A stretch of 64,000 nt of DNA from Ficedula albicollis. Its lineage: Eukaryota > Chordata > Aves > Passeriformes > Muscicapidae. The translations under genes and the position numbers were made by a program. Below the pieces are notes generated by a model. The model ran no database searches, was not told the origin of the DNA, and worked only from the letters and a program-made list of their open reading frames with translations. Location: assembly GCF_000247815.1 (NCBI RefSeq), contig NC_021677.1, positions 41,270,417 through 41,334,416 on the forward strand. The letters are read 5' to 3'. Positions 25,791-38,330 of the stretch are shown here, in pieces; the stretch's first letter is position 1; each line of letters begins with the position of its first letter.

Positions 25791-28700
25791 TCATTTTTTC
25801 TCTTCCTTATTTTTTGTGGAAATTTCCCCCTTTTTGTTTTCCTTAATTTGTGATTTTGGGTCACAGAAAGGTGAGAGCATCCCTGAAGATGGCAGCACAG
25901 GCTCCCCAAATCCTGCAGTGCTCACAGAGTGGAATTAGTGCTTTCTGGCCTGGCAGAGGGAACCTTTCCCTGTTTCCTTCCTTCCTTCTCCTGCAGACAG
26001 TCAAATGGATGTGTCTCCTGCCCAGGACTTCCTTTTGCTGTCTGGTTCACGTTCCCAGTGAGTGGAGATTGCTTCTACAGTGTTTTGGTTTTTGTTTTGG
26101 TTTTTGGTTGTTTTTTTCTAACTTACTAGGGCAGTGCTAAAATTTTAGCCTGAGAAAATTGATTTATTTTATTTCCTAGCTGTGCTGAAGCGAAACTATG
26201 TCTTTGTGGTGTTGTCATTTCTGAGAGAAAATGATCTTTCTCTTAAAATAACTGAAGCAAAATCAAACATATATCATAAAGGAAAAGAAATCCTGAAAAC
26301 TGTACAAATGTATTTATATTTGGTCTTGGAGCAAATCAAAAAGTTTTTGCAGATTTTTTTTGTTGGTTTTGTTAAAAAGATAACTTTTTTTTTTCTGAAG
26401 TACTATGTCCCTACCAATAAATGAAGTATATACATTGCTCTTGAAAGCCCACAGACTAACTCCTGTGATTAAGTAGCTTTCCCACTTTCTTTTTCTTGGA
26501 GAGGCTGGATGCTCTAAAGCTGGAATAAGGATTGAAGCCCAGTTCCCAGTTCTTCTGTAACTTCCCTAGGTGAACTGAGCAAACACCTCAATTCTCTGCT
26601 TCTCTCTCCATCTGTAAATTTTGAATCAAAACATTCTCTATCTTTTATTTTTCTCTGGAATGCAAGTTCTTATGGACCAAGACAGGTCTTTAATACATAG
26701 TACACTGCCTAACACTTCGGTTCAGTGAAGTCCTTTCATAATGAGAATAATGCCTTTAATAATACGACCTCTGCTGTCCCAGTCATCATCCCAAAAATTA
26801 TCTTGTTTTCCAGTTTTGCTTTGGTGGGAAAGAAGTTCCTGAAAGTGGGTGCCTTGTGCTGGGTTGTTTAGCTTGAATTTCTGTAGTAAGGACGAAAACT
26901 TGTGAACGGTGCAAATGCATCAATGCTGCCTTGACACAGATTTTTCAGCAAACAATACTCTGCCTGTTTCCAAGCATATTCTTGTATATGAATGTATAAA
27001 GTTATATTGCACGTGCCAGTCCTGATTTGCACACACAGATAATGGAGATAAGCACATTTTGTATTTCTGCAAAAACATCCTCCTTGGTGAGGAGATCTCT
27101 GTGATGCAGTGTGTGCGTAAGCACTAATTTCAGACCTTTTAATCTTGGCAGCATCTGTATCACACTGTCTGTGTCCTGTGTCTATTCATACTCTCTGCCA
27201 AAGTCATAAATGACTAAATGCTTTTCTTTCTTCTCCTGCTTACCTGTTGGCTTTCTCCTTTTGAGGTGTATCTGCTTCAATCTGATCCAGATTGCCTTTG
27301 ACTTAAAGTTACTGCAACTTATTTTTCTGTTTCTGAGAGATTTTAGAGTTTTCAGAGTTAATTTCTCTTCTACTTCCCCTTCACCCCCCATGGTTTCCCC
27401 CATGGTTTTTCCTCTCATTGTCCCAGTAGTGGAATTGGCTTCCCAAGACTGCATCACATGCCTGTGAGAGCCACTCAGGGTTCACTTCTCTCACCTCAGC
27501 CAGGCCTCCCCCTATTCTGCAGTGTTGTTTTGTCCCAGACTGGATGAGTTAAAGTGTTTGAATTCTACCATTGTGAATGATATATGGCTCTGCTATTTTG
27601 GGAAGCTTTGTAACCTGAAGAAGCCAACATTGATGGTTTAATTACTTCCCAGGTCACTACGGAGAGCAAAGCTACTACTTAGGTTTATCTCCTGGGCAGT
27701 TCTGCAGTATCATCCTTTACTTTCCAAATTTAGGATCCCTATGGCCAAAGGCTCTTTTAAAAGGAAGTTCTAATAAGGAAACTTTCCTTGCTACCAGCAC
27801 CAGAGGAGGTGGCCTGTGGATGACTGACACTGGAAGTCTGTACTGTGAGGCTTCAACAAATCTCTGTTCACTTCTATTTGCCTGACGTGCCCTGCAGCCC
27901 TATGGCTCTGCTCAGATCCAAGCAACGTGTAATGCTCTCCACAACAGAAATTTTACTTCCTAGTTCCTTCCTTCCCCACCTAATGGCTGTGATTTAAGCA
28001 CTAACATTGCATCTTCACCTGTCTGGAGACTGCTGCCTCAGCAGCACTTACCTTTTTGTGACAGGGTGCTGTTCAGCAGCCTACCCTCAATTTCCCAGGA
28101 AAATGGGACCGCACATCACTGACCCTGAAGTGCAGCAATGAGAGTATGATGCTTGTTTGGGATTGCAGGAGATCCTTTTCCCCATGTTTTCAGTTCAGTT
28201 TCTTTCTGTCCTGAAATATTCACTGGAGCTAAAATGTGACAAACTGTTTCTGTAATGACAGGGGAAGAAATTGCTCTTTAAGAACTGAGACATCCCTGAA
28301 CATGTCATATGTGAGAATTCTTCTTGTCCCTTCTTGTGCAGAAATATAGGTTTCCTCAACTTGTCTTTCCTGCAGCCAGAAGTTCTGCCCCCCACTCCCC
28401 CCCCAAAAAAAAAGATATCCAAAGACTGTCATCTTGTGTAATGGTAGGCTCCAGACTGACCTCCAGGTGAAGTAGGTATTACTGGATGTCACACAGAATG
28501 TGCATAGCCCTACATTGTTAAAAATAATTAATTTTTTTCAAAATGTATTTCCATATGCATGTTTTGTCTCCTGCACTGTTTCCTCTGCCTTTGAATATTG
28601 AGGTACTGTGGGAGGTTTTGCTGTTCCATGAGGTCTACACACAAAGCAAGAAAACCTCCCCATGTAAGGTGCACACGGACAAGGCATCTCAAAGCTCCTA

Positions 28701-31244
28701 AGACCAGCTGGTCTGCAGTTCTTTCCTTTCTTTGTTTTCCAATGAGTGAGCGTACAAAATGGAACTAGAGCTTCATGTAGGACATGAAGCCATGTCCTGA
28801 ATATATCCTTGCTATATATTTATCATACTAGAACATTATAAAATACACTGGGTGTCTGGAAAAAAATACAGCAACTATTTGTAAAAAATGTGAGGAAGGT
28901 GTATGAAAAGAATTATTGTTTTATTTCTTAATGCAAATTTTTTCCCTCAGGATAAGAAGGAAGTTTGTTATCACCACTTGAGAGCATGAAACAGACATGG
29001 AAGACTTTTTTCTTTAATTTGCAGGATTTTCTGGGTTTAATGCCATTTTAATGATTTTAAGGGTATAATTTAGATTCTAATAGTTTTGGTGCTTGAGTTT
29101 GGTGACATCCCTGTGGCAGGTTTGAAATTACTGAAGTATGGTGAGCTGAGCACTGCAGTGTAAATCTCAATAGACACGCTTAATGTCATGTAAATGTGGA
29201 TCTGATCTGTAGTTCACTGGTACTCCAAGACTGAAATGTCCATGGGCTGTGTTGGCAGGATGGCTGGACGTGGGACTCAAAAGTACCCATTTCTCTCTCC
29301 CTCCCTCCCTCCACATGTGGTGTGTTTTTGTGGCTGTATCCTATAATACCTGGATTTGCATTCCCACTCCTTTTCTCCCCTCAGCACTTGTCAAAGTTCA
29401 ACAGCCAGAAAGGAAGGAAGGAACTCCTAAGGGTCAGCCCTTAGGGTACAGCAGTGTCACCCACCCTTGGGAGGGCTGTTATGCCTGTCTTTTCCCAGGT
29501 GGTGAAAGAAAACATCAAAAAAGCTTGAGCCTCCATGCCAGACCTGGTTCTAAGTCACAAGGTAGTAGCAGCCCTAGAGTGGTCCACGTGCTTTCCCATC
29601 TGAGGAGCTTTCCTCTTCCTCCCAGCTGTGTGCTTCTGCTGCCCAGGGTGCGTTCCTGGAAGAATGCTGCCTGTGACACAGCAGATCAATGGGCACAGAC
29701 CCAAGCCCCTGCGCCCAAGGATCAATATGATGTTGGAGTACAGCACTGGGGCTGGCATTGCCTCCTCCTTTCAGGTCTGGCATCAATTAGCTGCAGCCTG
29801 CAAATAGAAGTGGAGCAGTAACGCTCTGCAACCTCGATAACCTGTCCTGAGGAACCTGCCAGAGTCAAGGGGCTCCTTGCTGCCACTGCAGCCAACAGAC
29901 CCATTTCATTAGGCTGGAAAGGTTAATTGCATTGAAAACTGCTGTCATCCTCAGCACATGATCATTGTAGAACTCCACAGTGGTGTGGGTCCTGAAGCTG
30001 TCTCAGGGAAGCCCCTCTGAGCTCTGAGAAAATTTTCTCAGCAAGGCTTCTGTGCAGAGAAGTCAGACCCCTGTCTGTCACAGTTTTCTTGCTGAGGTCC
30101 CTTTACTTTGCTTAGAGAAAGCTGGTGAATTTCAGTTTTTGCAGTGATTTTTTTTGAAATACAGATTTTGTTACCTTAGCAAGCATCCTCTTGTCCTTTT
30201 GTTAGAAACAGCATCCTAGAAAGCAAGTAAAGACTAATGTTGGGGTCCGAGATTTGGCTTTCTAATTTGTTTGAAATGTTTAAAGGTATTTTTACTGAAA
30301 ATATTAAAACAAAGCAGAAGATTATTCCATGATCTGACACAAAAAGCCTGGCATAACCAGAGTATTCAGAAATACCCTTATTCTCTGGTTATTGGTGACT
30401 GAGCAATAGCTGGTCTATTAAATATTTAGTTGCAGCTTCTTTTATAAACCCTTCCGTCTCCCTTTCATCGTCACCTTCTGTGGACCATCTTGTGCAACAT
30501 TATTTTTCATGTCAGAATATTGGTTTCAGAGAAGGAAGCCTGCTGCCATAGATGAGAGCTTCCACTGCCAAACAGAGAGAGGACAGAAAGATGTGAAGAT
30601 GCTGGGCATGTAGAGCAGCTGCTCTCTGAAAGGAGTCCCTTAGCATACACTGAGTCACATCTTTCTCAGGATGTGGCTGTTGTGGCATCCCAGTTGTGAG
30701 AGCCCAGCCCCAGGTAGTGCCTGGCATCTTGTGTGTAACTGCAGGGAACCTGTGTTGAGGTAGGAACTCTCCTTGAAGATGGTCAGCTGATTTTCACCTT
30801 GCCTCCTTCTTACAGATTCTTGTGACAGGCCTAAAAGGGTTCATGTGTTCTCATTATGTCTCGTTCTTGACATCTCTCGTGGCTCTGTAGCTCCCCTGTC
30901 TCCTCTGCCCTCTGTGCAGGGACCTTCTGCAGCCATTTGTCAGGAAGTGAATGAAGGAAGGGATTTAAAGGCCTGAAGTAGGAAGGGGAGAGGATGTGAG
31001 GGAACATATCAGGTTTGGGAGAGCTGTTTTGTATTTTGAGGTGCTCTTCCAATGTGCACAAAGTTCTGGGTGGGAAGGGCACAGTGGAGAGCTTTCTCTT
31101 TAATACAGTGTGTGTTTTATCTCCACAGACTTCTTGCAGACTTAGTTTAAAGATCTTAGCTCAATACCATTAGTGTATCTCTGCTGAAGGCCCTTTATAA
31201 AATTGATTAGAAAGTGGGCTTTTGCATGTGTGTGTGTGGGCTCT
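25791..31244. other. Non-coding stretch, presumed ESRRB intron
   Basis: Contains one probable MIR fossil (26460-26730) and T- or pyrimidine-rich tracts. A 190-codon plus-strand frame at 29249-29821 has no recognisable domain and is regarded as chance. Nothing else is supported. Confidence 0.5.
26460..26730 (+). mobile_element. MIR-like core-SINE fossil
   Basis: Words in the expected order resemble MIR: a GATTGAAGCCCAG stretch, then CAAACACCTCAATTCTCTGC and CCATCTGTAAATTTT, then AATACATAGTACACTGCC, corresponding to the MIR phrases about cautious cytosine-rich CTCTGTGCCTCAG, CATCTGTAAAAT and the 3' tail. Divergence is high, so boundaries are approximate. Confidence 0.4.
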
Positions 31245-31375
31245 AATCTGATTTGAGTCCGAGATGGTATCTTTAATTCAGTGCATCGCGGCAACTAACT
31301 CACGAACTTCACCGAGAGTCAGAGCCCCTAATTTGGTTTGAGAATACATTAGCAAAACGAGCTCAGAAGGCCCCT
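31245..31375. promoter_or_regulatory. Candidate conserved non-coding element
   Basis: Five or more CpGs survive in a short AT-rich stretch (AGTCCGAG, GCATCGCGG, CTCACGAAC, CACCGAGAG, AAACGAGC), with TCTAATC and CCTAATTTG words. It is the most CpG-retaining part of this section of the intron, which suggests either constraint or lack of germline methylation. Confidence 0.35.
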
Positions 31376-34300
31376 TTTCGGGGAGAGGAGGAGGGGGTGT
31401 CTTGAGGGGGGCTTTGGGGGAGGATTGGAAGAATTGGCTTGACAGAGAGGAGTCGTGGATTTAAACAAGATCCTGGGCATGATATTCCTGCAGTGGGTCC
31501 CAGGAAAAAAAAAAAAAATAAAGGAGGAAAGAGAGAAGATTGATTGATTGATGGCCTTGCACAAACCATGGAGAACAAAGTGAACCTCAAAGCAGGCTTA
31601 ACCCCTTCTTCCCATGCAAACAGATAGAACTTGACATGCTCTTTATCCAGAACTGTCTTTTCCTCTTCTCATTCCTTCATCCTGCTCTGTGGGCTGCTGC
31701 TTTAAGCTGCTGCTTAAAACATTGCAGAAGTAATACTAGACTTTTGCTCTGGCAGATGATCCACACTGTCAAAACTTTTCAGGACTGATCCAACTTGAAG
31801 TAAAATATTAAACCACATGTATCTTCTTCCTTCCTCCTTACTTCCTGAAATAGAAGAAAAAAAAAAAGGTTAGAAGGAAATAAATAGATCAGCACAGCTG
31901 GTCATTGCAGTGGGATAGGGAAAGTGGTGCTTTGCTCCAGGTGATATGTAAAAGCCAGCCCTGGGAATTGTTAGACTAAGTGGAGTAGATACGTACATTC
32001 ACTTACAGTTTTATATCTAACCTTCATTCTTCAAATCCCGTATTCCTGTATGATATGTAGTGGGGGTTGTGGAGCAGCTAGTTGGAGGGAGGACAGGGAG
32101 GAGAAGAAACTCTCCATATTCTCCACAACCCTTTTAAAATAAAGAATAATTTTAATTTAAGAAGTTGTTAAAATAAATGGAGGAGTAACTCATCCTAGAT
32201 TCTGTTGGGTGCTATAGAAATACTCAAGATATGAATAAATATTTAATTTGAAAATGTAATTAGTAAGCTGTTCAACACTAAATGTTTGCTGTGTTAATTC
32301 GGTTTTATGGCTGAAATCTTGCACACACAGATGTCAGAAAACTCCCAAGTTCTGTCTCCTTTGGTAGCAAAATTGTATTCCTCCTGCAGCTGGGTCCTGT
32401 TTCTTCTTGCCAGGGTTATAGTGTTCCTGGAGTTAGTGCCTTAAGTTTTTTAACTGGTGCAATTCCATTTATTGCAAGGGAGCTTTACTGGGTTATACCT
32501 AGTCTGGCCATTGATATCATGTCTGCCTTATAATTTCAGTGGAGGCTCCTTGACTGTGTTTGCACAGCATTTACAAGATGTCCATTTGATTGCATGGGCA
32601 AGGCACTCCTGGGCATAAATGACTAATATAATTGCACCTATGTGCTTGTGAGTGAAGTTGACTGAGCCATTGGTTTTGCAGTAAAAGTGTGTGTTTTGTA
32701 GTTACAATTCAGCATTTGTGTTTGTGACCCTCTCTGTGCAATGGCACGTTAAGGTTGGTTTAGGCAGGGTAACACCAGATCTCCTGACTTCAGTATATTG
32801 CAAAATGTTCAGTAGAGAGGTCTTTTATGATTCATGTTTAAATTGCATTGCTTGAGTATAAAATCAGCCCCAACCACAGCTACACAGAGGACACAGCAAA
32901 CTCAGAGATGGTTTGAGACCCTTCCTCTAGAGAAGTGCACTTTTGGAGAGGGATCTGACTGTGCTTTCAAGAATGAGAAATCACAAACCAGGTACCCCAG
33001 AAACGGAAGACTTTGGCAGTAGGTCTTACTGCTCTTATTTGGGTGTGCAACTGGATTGATTCAATGCCTGAGATCAGCTGTTGAGCTACCTTGAAGTAAT
33101 TATTTTAGCTAGTCCTCATGCTCTATAGATAGTTTACCATATGCATATTTGAGATCCCTTTTTCCACCTTCTTTGATGAACTGCTGAGGTCAGCAATTTT
33201 ATTTCAGTGGCATGCTCTGATGAACTTTATTTCTATACCAGCCTTCCCATCCAGACAACACTGCAGTGCAGAGAAATAATCCAATTTTACTTGATTATTA
33301 ATAATTACTCCCAGCTACTGTTTTTTCAGTTGATTGATTAGAATAAACACTGCTCTGGTGTGAGACACCAGAATCCATAACTCCTCTTCATTTTTTACTG
33401 CTACTTTAGCTCAGGCTTCTTCAGGCACAATGTGAAGCAGAGGACTGTAATGCAAAGTGGCATTTTAAAATGTGCCTTCTTGCTGTTTTTTAACCAGGTG
33501 TGACCAAAACTCATTTATCTGGGTTGGTGGAAGACTAAAGGCCCATAATAATGGCTCTAGTTTGCAAGCCAGTGCTTTTGCTAAACACGTTTTCTCCTGT
33601 TCGGTGTTGAAGGTGGACAAAACAACTCCTATTTCTGTTTTACCCTTTTAAACTGATCAAAGGCTATAGGTGTGCAGGAATGTGCTTCCTGCTTATGATC
33701 TGGTCCCTTATCCAACTGGTTGTGCATCCCTCCAGGAAGATTTCAGGCCATGAGTCTCTTTGGAGGGATCTCACCTTGTAGTTGTGTGAGGTTTTTGACA
33801 GTTTATTATTGTTTTTTATTTGAAAGGAGCATATCACAAGGCACTCTCTCAACAACTCGTGGCCTGAAACCCTATCCAGCAGTTCTGCAGGGACAGAGGA
33901 ACTTAAAAGTGTTTGCAGATTTGTCAGGAACTTAAACACCTCAGCTAAATTATGCACAAAAAATAGGAAGACTAACATTGAGGTTCATGTTTTCACCAGC
34001 TTAGTGCACAGTCAGGAACAACCTCTCCTAGCACTGCAATCCAGTCTCTGTAGCTCCCTTGCTGATTCAGCCTGTTTTGTACCATATGCTGTGAATGCCA
34101 AGGGGTGAACAGCACTGCAGCCAGTACCTCAGAAAGTCAGAACAGCAGCTCAGGTGTAGCTAGGAGCAGTGATTTTCCTACAGAGTAACTGCTGTTAACC
34201 CTGTGGACTGGCAATCTCTCTGTGGAGGTGGTTGGTACAGCAGGGGAGACAGTTTAGCTACTTGTAGCTGTTTTGATTTGCATCTTGGGTTCCTTAAATT

Positions 34301-37300
34301 CATTGCGGTTTGAGAATAATGCTATTTCCAGGTTGGGAAAGTGGGAAGTGAGAAGTTTGCTTTAACATGAGCAGAACGCTCATGCAGAATTGCTCTTTGC
34401 AAGCAGGAAAGTTTTCAGAGGCATTTTAGAGTATTAGATGTTTTTAAGAACGTGTTGTTGTTGAATTTCCTCTCTGGAATGAACTGAACAGAGTGGAGAA
34501 GCCTGTTTAGAGCTGGCAGCACATGACTTCCAAGAGATGCTCAGGCCAATGGCTGTCACCTGGAGATGGAGATGTATGAATGGATGCACTGTACCCTGTG
34601 ATTTGTAATGTGTGGGCAGGGCCATCAATCTGTGCAGCGTGACTGGCAGGAGAAGAGTGTTTGTTAGTGTAAGCGGGAATTTCTGAGAAAGTCCTCCACT
34701 GGGAAAAGTTTACCTTCCTTTCCTTCCCAGGAACCTTTGAAATAAAAGTGTGTTTGGAGAAGGAGTAGTTAAACACTGGAAGACAAGTCTCCAGAAATCC
34801 AGCAGAGGTCATGGGATAGCTGCAGTGTTTGACATTCAGGTGACCTTTCAGATCCTGAGGTCCGGTCTGTGTTCAGATCAATAGGAATCACAATTTTATT
34901 TTGATAGAAGTTGGAGCAAGGCTTAAATGAAGAGCCAGGATACTGTAATAACTACTGATTTATTTCCCCTGTAGCTAGAAAATTCTGGGTAAGGTTTAGG
35001 TGTCAGGTAAGATGCTTATACTCAATTCCAACATTTTTTCCTCCGTGAGCTGTAAAATAAAGCATTTTTTGTGGGTCACAGAGATGCTAAGAAGCAGCAC
35101 TCCTTACCATGAGTGAATGAGAAAGAAGTTTCATTCAGACTCTCATCGAAGTGGATAGAATGTCTAGGTCAATTTTTGTAAACTGATAGGCAGCCAGGGT
35201 TTCAGAGCTTCTGATCACATGCCAGCAGTGATTTCATTGTGATGCAGAAGGAATGGGGTAACGCTTAAATGGCACCAGATGGAAAAGTGGAACTGTGTTT
35301 CTCCAACAGCACTCAGCTTTCAAAACAAGGGGACTGAATTTTGGCTGCAGGATGCTCCTTGACACATGGTTAATCTCTGAGTAATACAGGATAACCATTT
35401 TGTATGAATTGAATGGCACAGATTCTGTAGTACTCTTGAATTTCCAGAACTTTTATGTAGAATTCCACCTTTTCAGATGATTTAGATGCAGTTCATTTCC
35501 CAGTCCCAATCTCCCTATATTGCCTGGCTGAAGAAGATAGCATGAAGTGTTGCAACATTTCTGTGTACATTAGAACACAGATATTTCTGAATGAATATAA
35601 GTAGAGAAAAGAGACCTACTGAGTGAAGCAAAAGCAGAGCTGTGTAGAAAACAGGGAGGGGAGCTGCATGGAAATTAAAATCTTGGTTCACAGAATATTT
35701 GTTGTATGATGGTATTATTTCATCACAAATCTGGCTGCAACCTGAAATTTTAGGCAAAGTAGAAATTCCAATAGAATTCATTTTGAAGAAAGTTCCAATA
35801 ATTTGTTTCATTTAGTTCTTGAAGCAGTGTATGATTAGTTCACCAAATAACACGAGGCACCGCATGACAGGCTAAACAAAGTGCTAGGAGCAAAGCAAAC
35901 TTAAATGTCTAATTTTTTTAGAGTTATTTTCAAAATTCTACAGTAAAAAAACATTGCCAAAATTTACTTAGTCCTGTAATGAAACAGAATAGCATTTTAA
36001 AACAAAAATGACTTTTAAATGAAAAAGTTATAATGAAGTATAATTGCAAAGGGGAACAGAAAAATGGGTTGTATGGAGGTGTGATCAGGAGGCAGCTGGT
36101 GTGTGAAATAGCATGTGGGGAGATGGAGATAGGATTAGGCAGTATTAGAGATTAGGTTATTGTGCATTCTGGGTCACAGGGGACTGGGCTCAAAGTACAG
36201 TGAGGTGTAGAAGGAGGTCAGAATTGGTGTGTATTATAGAAACAGATTTGCAAAGCCAGTGTTTTCTGCCTCTGGCTAGCTTGCTTGCAGGAAAACACTA
36301 GCTACTCACATGAGTTACACAGGCAAGCTGGAGAGTGCTGCAGAAAGAGGTTCAAATTCTGCTGATGATCTGGGAGCAGAGGACATCATGTGAGCACAGA
36401 ATCTGTCTGTCCATCGTTCCGTTTGTGACCCCCATGAGTGGTTACCACACTCACCTGCACGCTCCATTCTTTCAGTCATAGCTCTTCCTGAGAGGTAGAT
36501 CCTTGAGGACCACGTCAGCACAGGGAAGCAGTGTCCTGGAGAGCTGCAGTGCCTTGCTGAAGTCCATAAGAAGATCAGCATTGAGGCTGGAATTGGACTT
36601 TGAGGTATTTTGGCTGCATTTGAAGGGCTGAGTACACTGTACTTCACTGCCCCACGTTGTAAGCACAGAGCCAGTGACTAGGAGTCACAACATGTACAGG
36701 GGTCCTTGGGCCGTGTTTGGGGCACCGTCACCTAGTGGTGATCAACCCAGAATGATTCCCAAAACTCTGCTCCTAAGAGTGGGCACAGAGAAAGGCTGGG
36801 CACAGAGGCAGATCTGGGAGGTAAGATCTACAGTATAGGCTGGTTAGAGAGAGAGGGGTGTGGGACTCTGGCTTAGCTTGCCAAGGGCAGAGGGAACTGG
36901 AAGGCTGGGCACCCAGAGCAGATGAAGTGTGAGTGTGTGGAGTTATAGATCCTGTCTTTATGCATCACATTGATCTCATCCAGTGTGTTATACTTAGCAT
37001 TTTGTTTATATAATCTCAGGGTGTTACAGGGCTTTGTTTATTTTTAACTCTTGGATGACTGGCAGTTTCAGTCTGAAAGCAGCCTGTTTATAAATGGGAG
37101 AAATTTGTCCAGGCCTGGCAAAAGATCTTTGCCAAAGGCTTTCTGGAAATAGAAAGAAATCATTTACTTGACTTACATTATCTTGTCAACTGGGAGCAAA
37201 ATCCAGACAGTCAATTTGTGCACGGGGTGGTGAAAACACTGACCACTATTTGCATGCAATGGTAAATGAAGGTGTCACTTTGTTACATGTCCTTTAGGAG

Positions 37301-38089
37301 TTTGGGTAGGAAGAAGAAAGAGGAGTCAGGTGCAAAACCAGCCACTTGGTGAAGTATGCCATGTGGCTAGAAGAGTTTGGGACTAGAAGGAGTCTCATAA
37401 CCACGTGGTCATGCCTGGCCTCACTGCTGGTGGCTGCTCACTGACTTAGCATTTGTGTTGTGATTCTTATTGTAGACAGGAATTCGGTGAAACCAGTCTG
37501 TGGATTTGGCACAGGATTTCCTGATGTAAACAGAGTGCTGAATTAATAGAGATCAACACCTACCAGAGATTTTAGCAACACCTCTGGATGCCCCTTTCTT
37601 CCTGTATCACCACCAGATTCTCCAGAGGCAGTCATATTTCCCAGAAGAATCCAGCAAGGATTAACAGGGTTTCTGCCCTGCAGGTTTAGATACAGAATGC
37701 TGTGTGTATCTCTAGGGCCTACTGAACCCTGGTGGAGCTGGGCTTCAGAACTCGCTTTAGAATTGACCCTGTTTGCCCTGATGGGTTGCAGTGCTCACTG
37801 CTGGCTTGTCACCAGACATTGATTTCTATTTCCCATTGCTCTGAACTCTTGCATGGCTCACACAGAGAGCTCAGTCTATCCGCTATGAGCTGTTGGGGTT
37901 GTCCCAACAGCTGTTGGGGGGAAAGTCTTTGGCTTTCAAGATCTCTCACCGTTAAAATAACTGGTAAAGCTGTCTTGCTGCCTCTCCCTACCCCTTATCC
38001 AGGTTGCTCACACCTTCTGTTCTGCATGTGTCTGTTCCCCTTCAGCCCACTGCTGTCTGTCCATCCTCCTCTCTCCGTGTGCCTAATGG
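31376..38089. other. Non-coding stretch, presumed ESRRB intron
   Basis: No gene was recognised. A weak MIR-like stretch lies at 36525-36680 and a near-perfect hairpin at 37888-37912. All open frames are short or without similarity. Confidence 0.5.
36525..36680 (-). mobile_element. Possible MIR-like SINE fossil
   Basis: Read on the plus strand, CCTTGCTGAAGTCC then ATCAGCATTGAGGCTGGAAT resembles the reverse complement of the MIR phrase with the CTTGCCCAAGGTCAC and GGCAGAGCCGGGATT words. The match is weak and could be chance. Confidence 0.3.
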
Positions 38090-38330
38090 AGGTTGGTAAT
38101 CCCGTTAGGTGCTTGCAGCGGGTGCTGCCGGATTTGCTTGCACACGCCTGTGCCAGGTCGAGTGTCATTGCCAGCAGCACTCTTGGCGGGATGAAGGTTG
38201 CATTAGCGAACAGTAATTGAAATGCAAAATAACATTTTGATCGAGCGAGCAGGCTGTTTATTTATCAGATCAATAGCCAAAATGCCCCATCTGGAGAAGT
38301 CAGCGTGATAACAAGTGATAGCATTCCAAG
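38090..38330. promoter_or_regulatory. Candidate conserved non-coding element (strongest in window)
   Basis: Many CpGs survive (ATCCCGTTAGG, GCAGCGGG, GCCGGATT, CACACGCC, GGTCGAGTG, GGCGGGATG, TAGCGAAC, GATCGAGCGAG, CAGCGTGAT). The stretch 38210-38280 packs AACAGTAATTGAAATGCAAAA, an octamer-like ATGCAAAA core next to a TAATTG homeodomain core, followed by TTTATTTATCAGATCAATAG with forkhead- and GATA-like words. This density of cores and CpG in a long AT-rich intron suggests an enhancer; conservation was not tested. Confidence 0.4.

Noticed and set aside
26005..26060. Frame beginning MDVS followed by PAQDFLLL
   Set aside because: Only the first four residues fit the ESRRB leader; the rest does not, and the phase at the possible donor is unproven.
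29249..29821. 190-codon plus-strand frame
   Set aside because: No domain, no splice context and low-complexity composition; regarded as chance.
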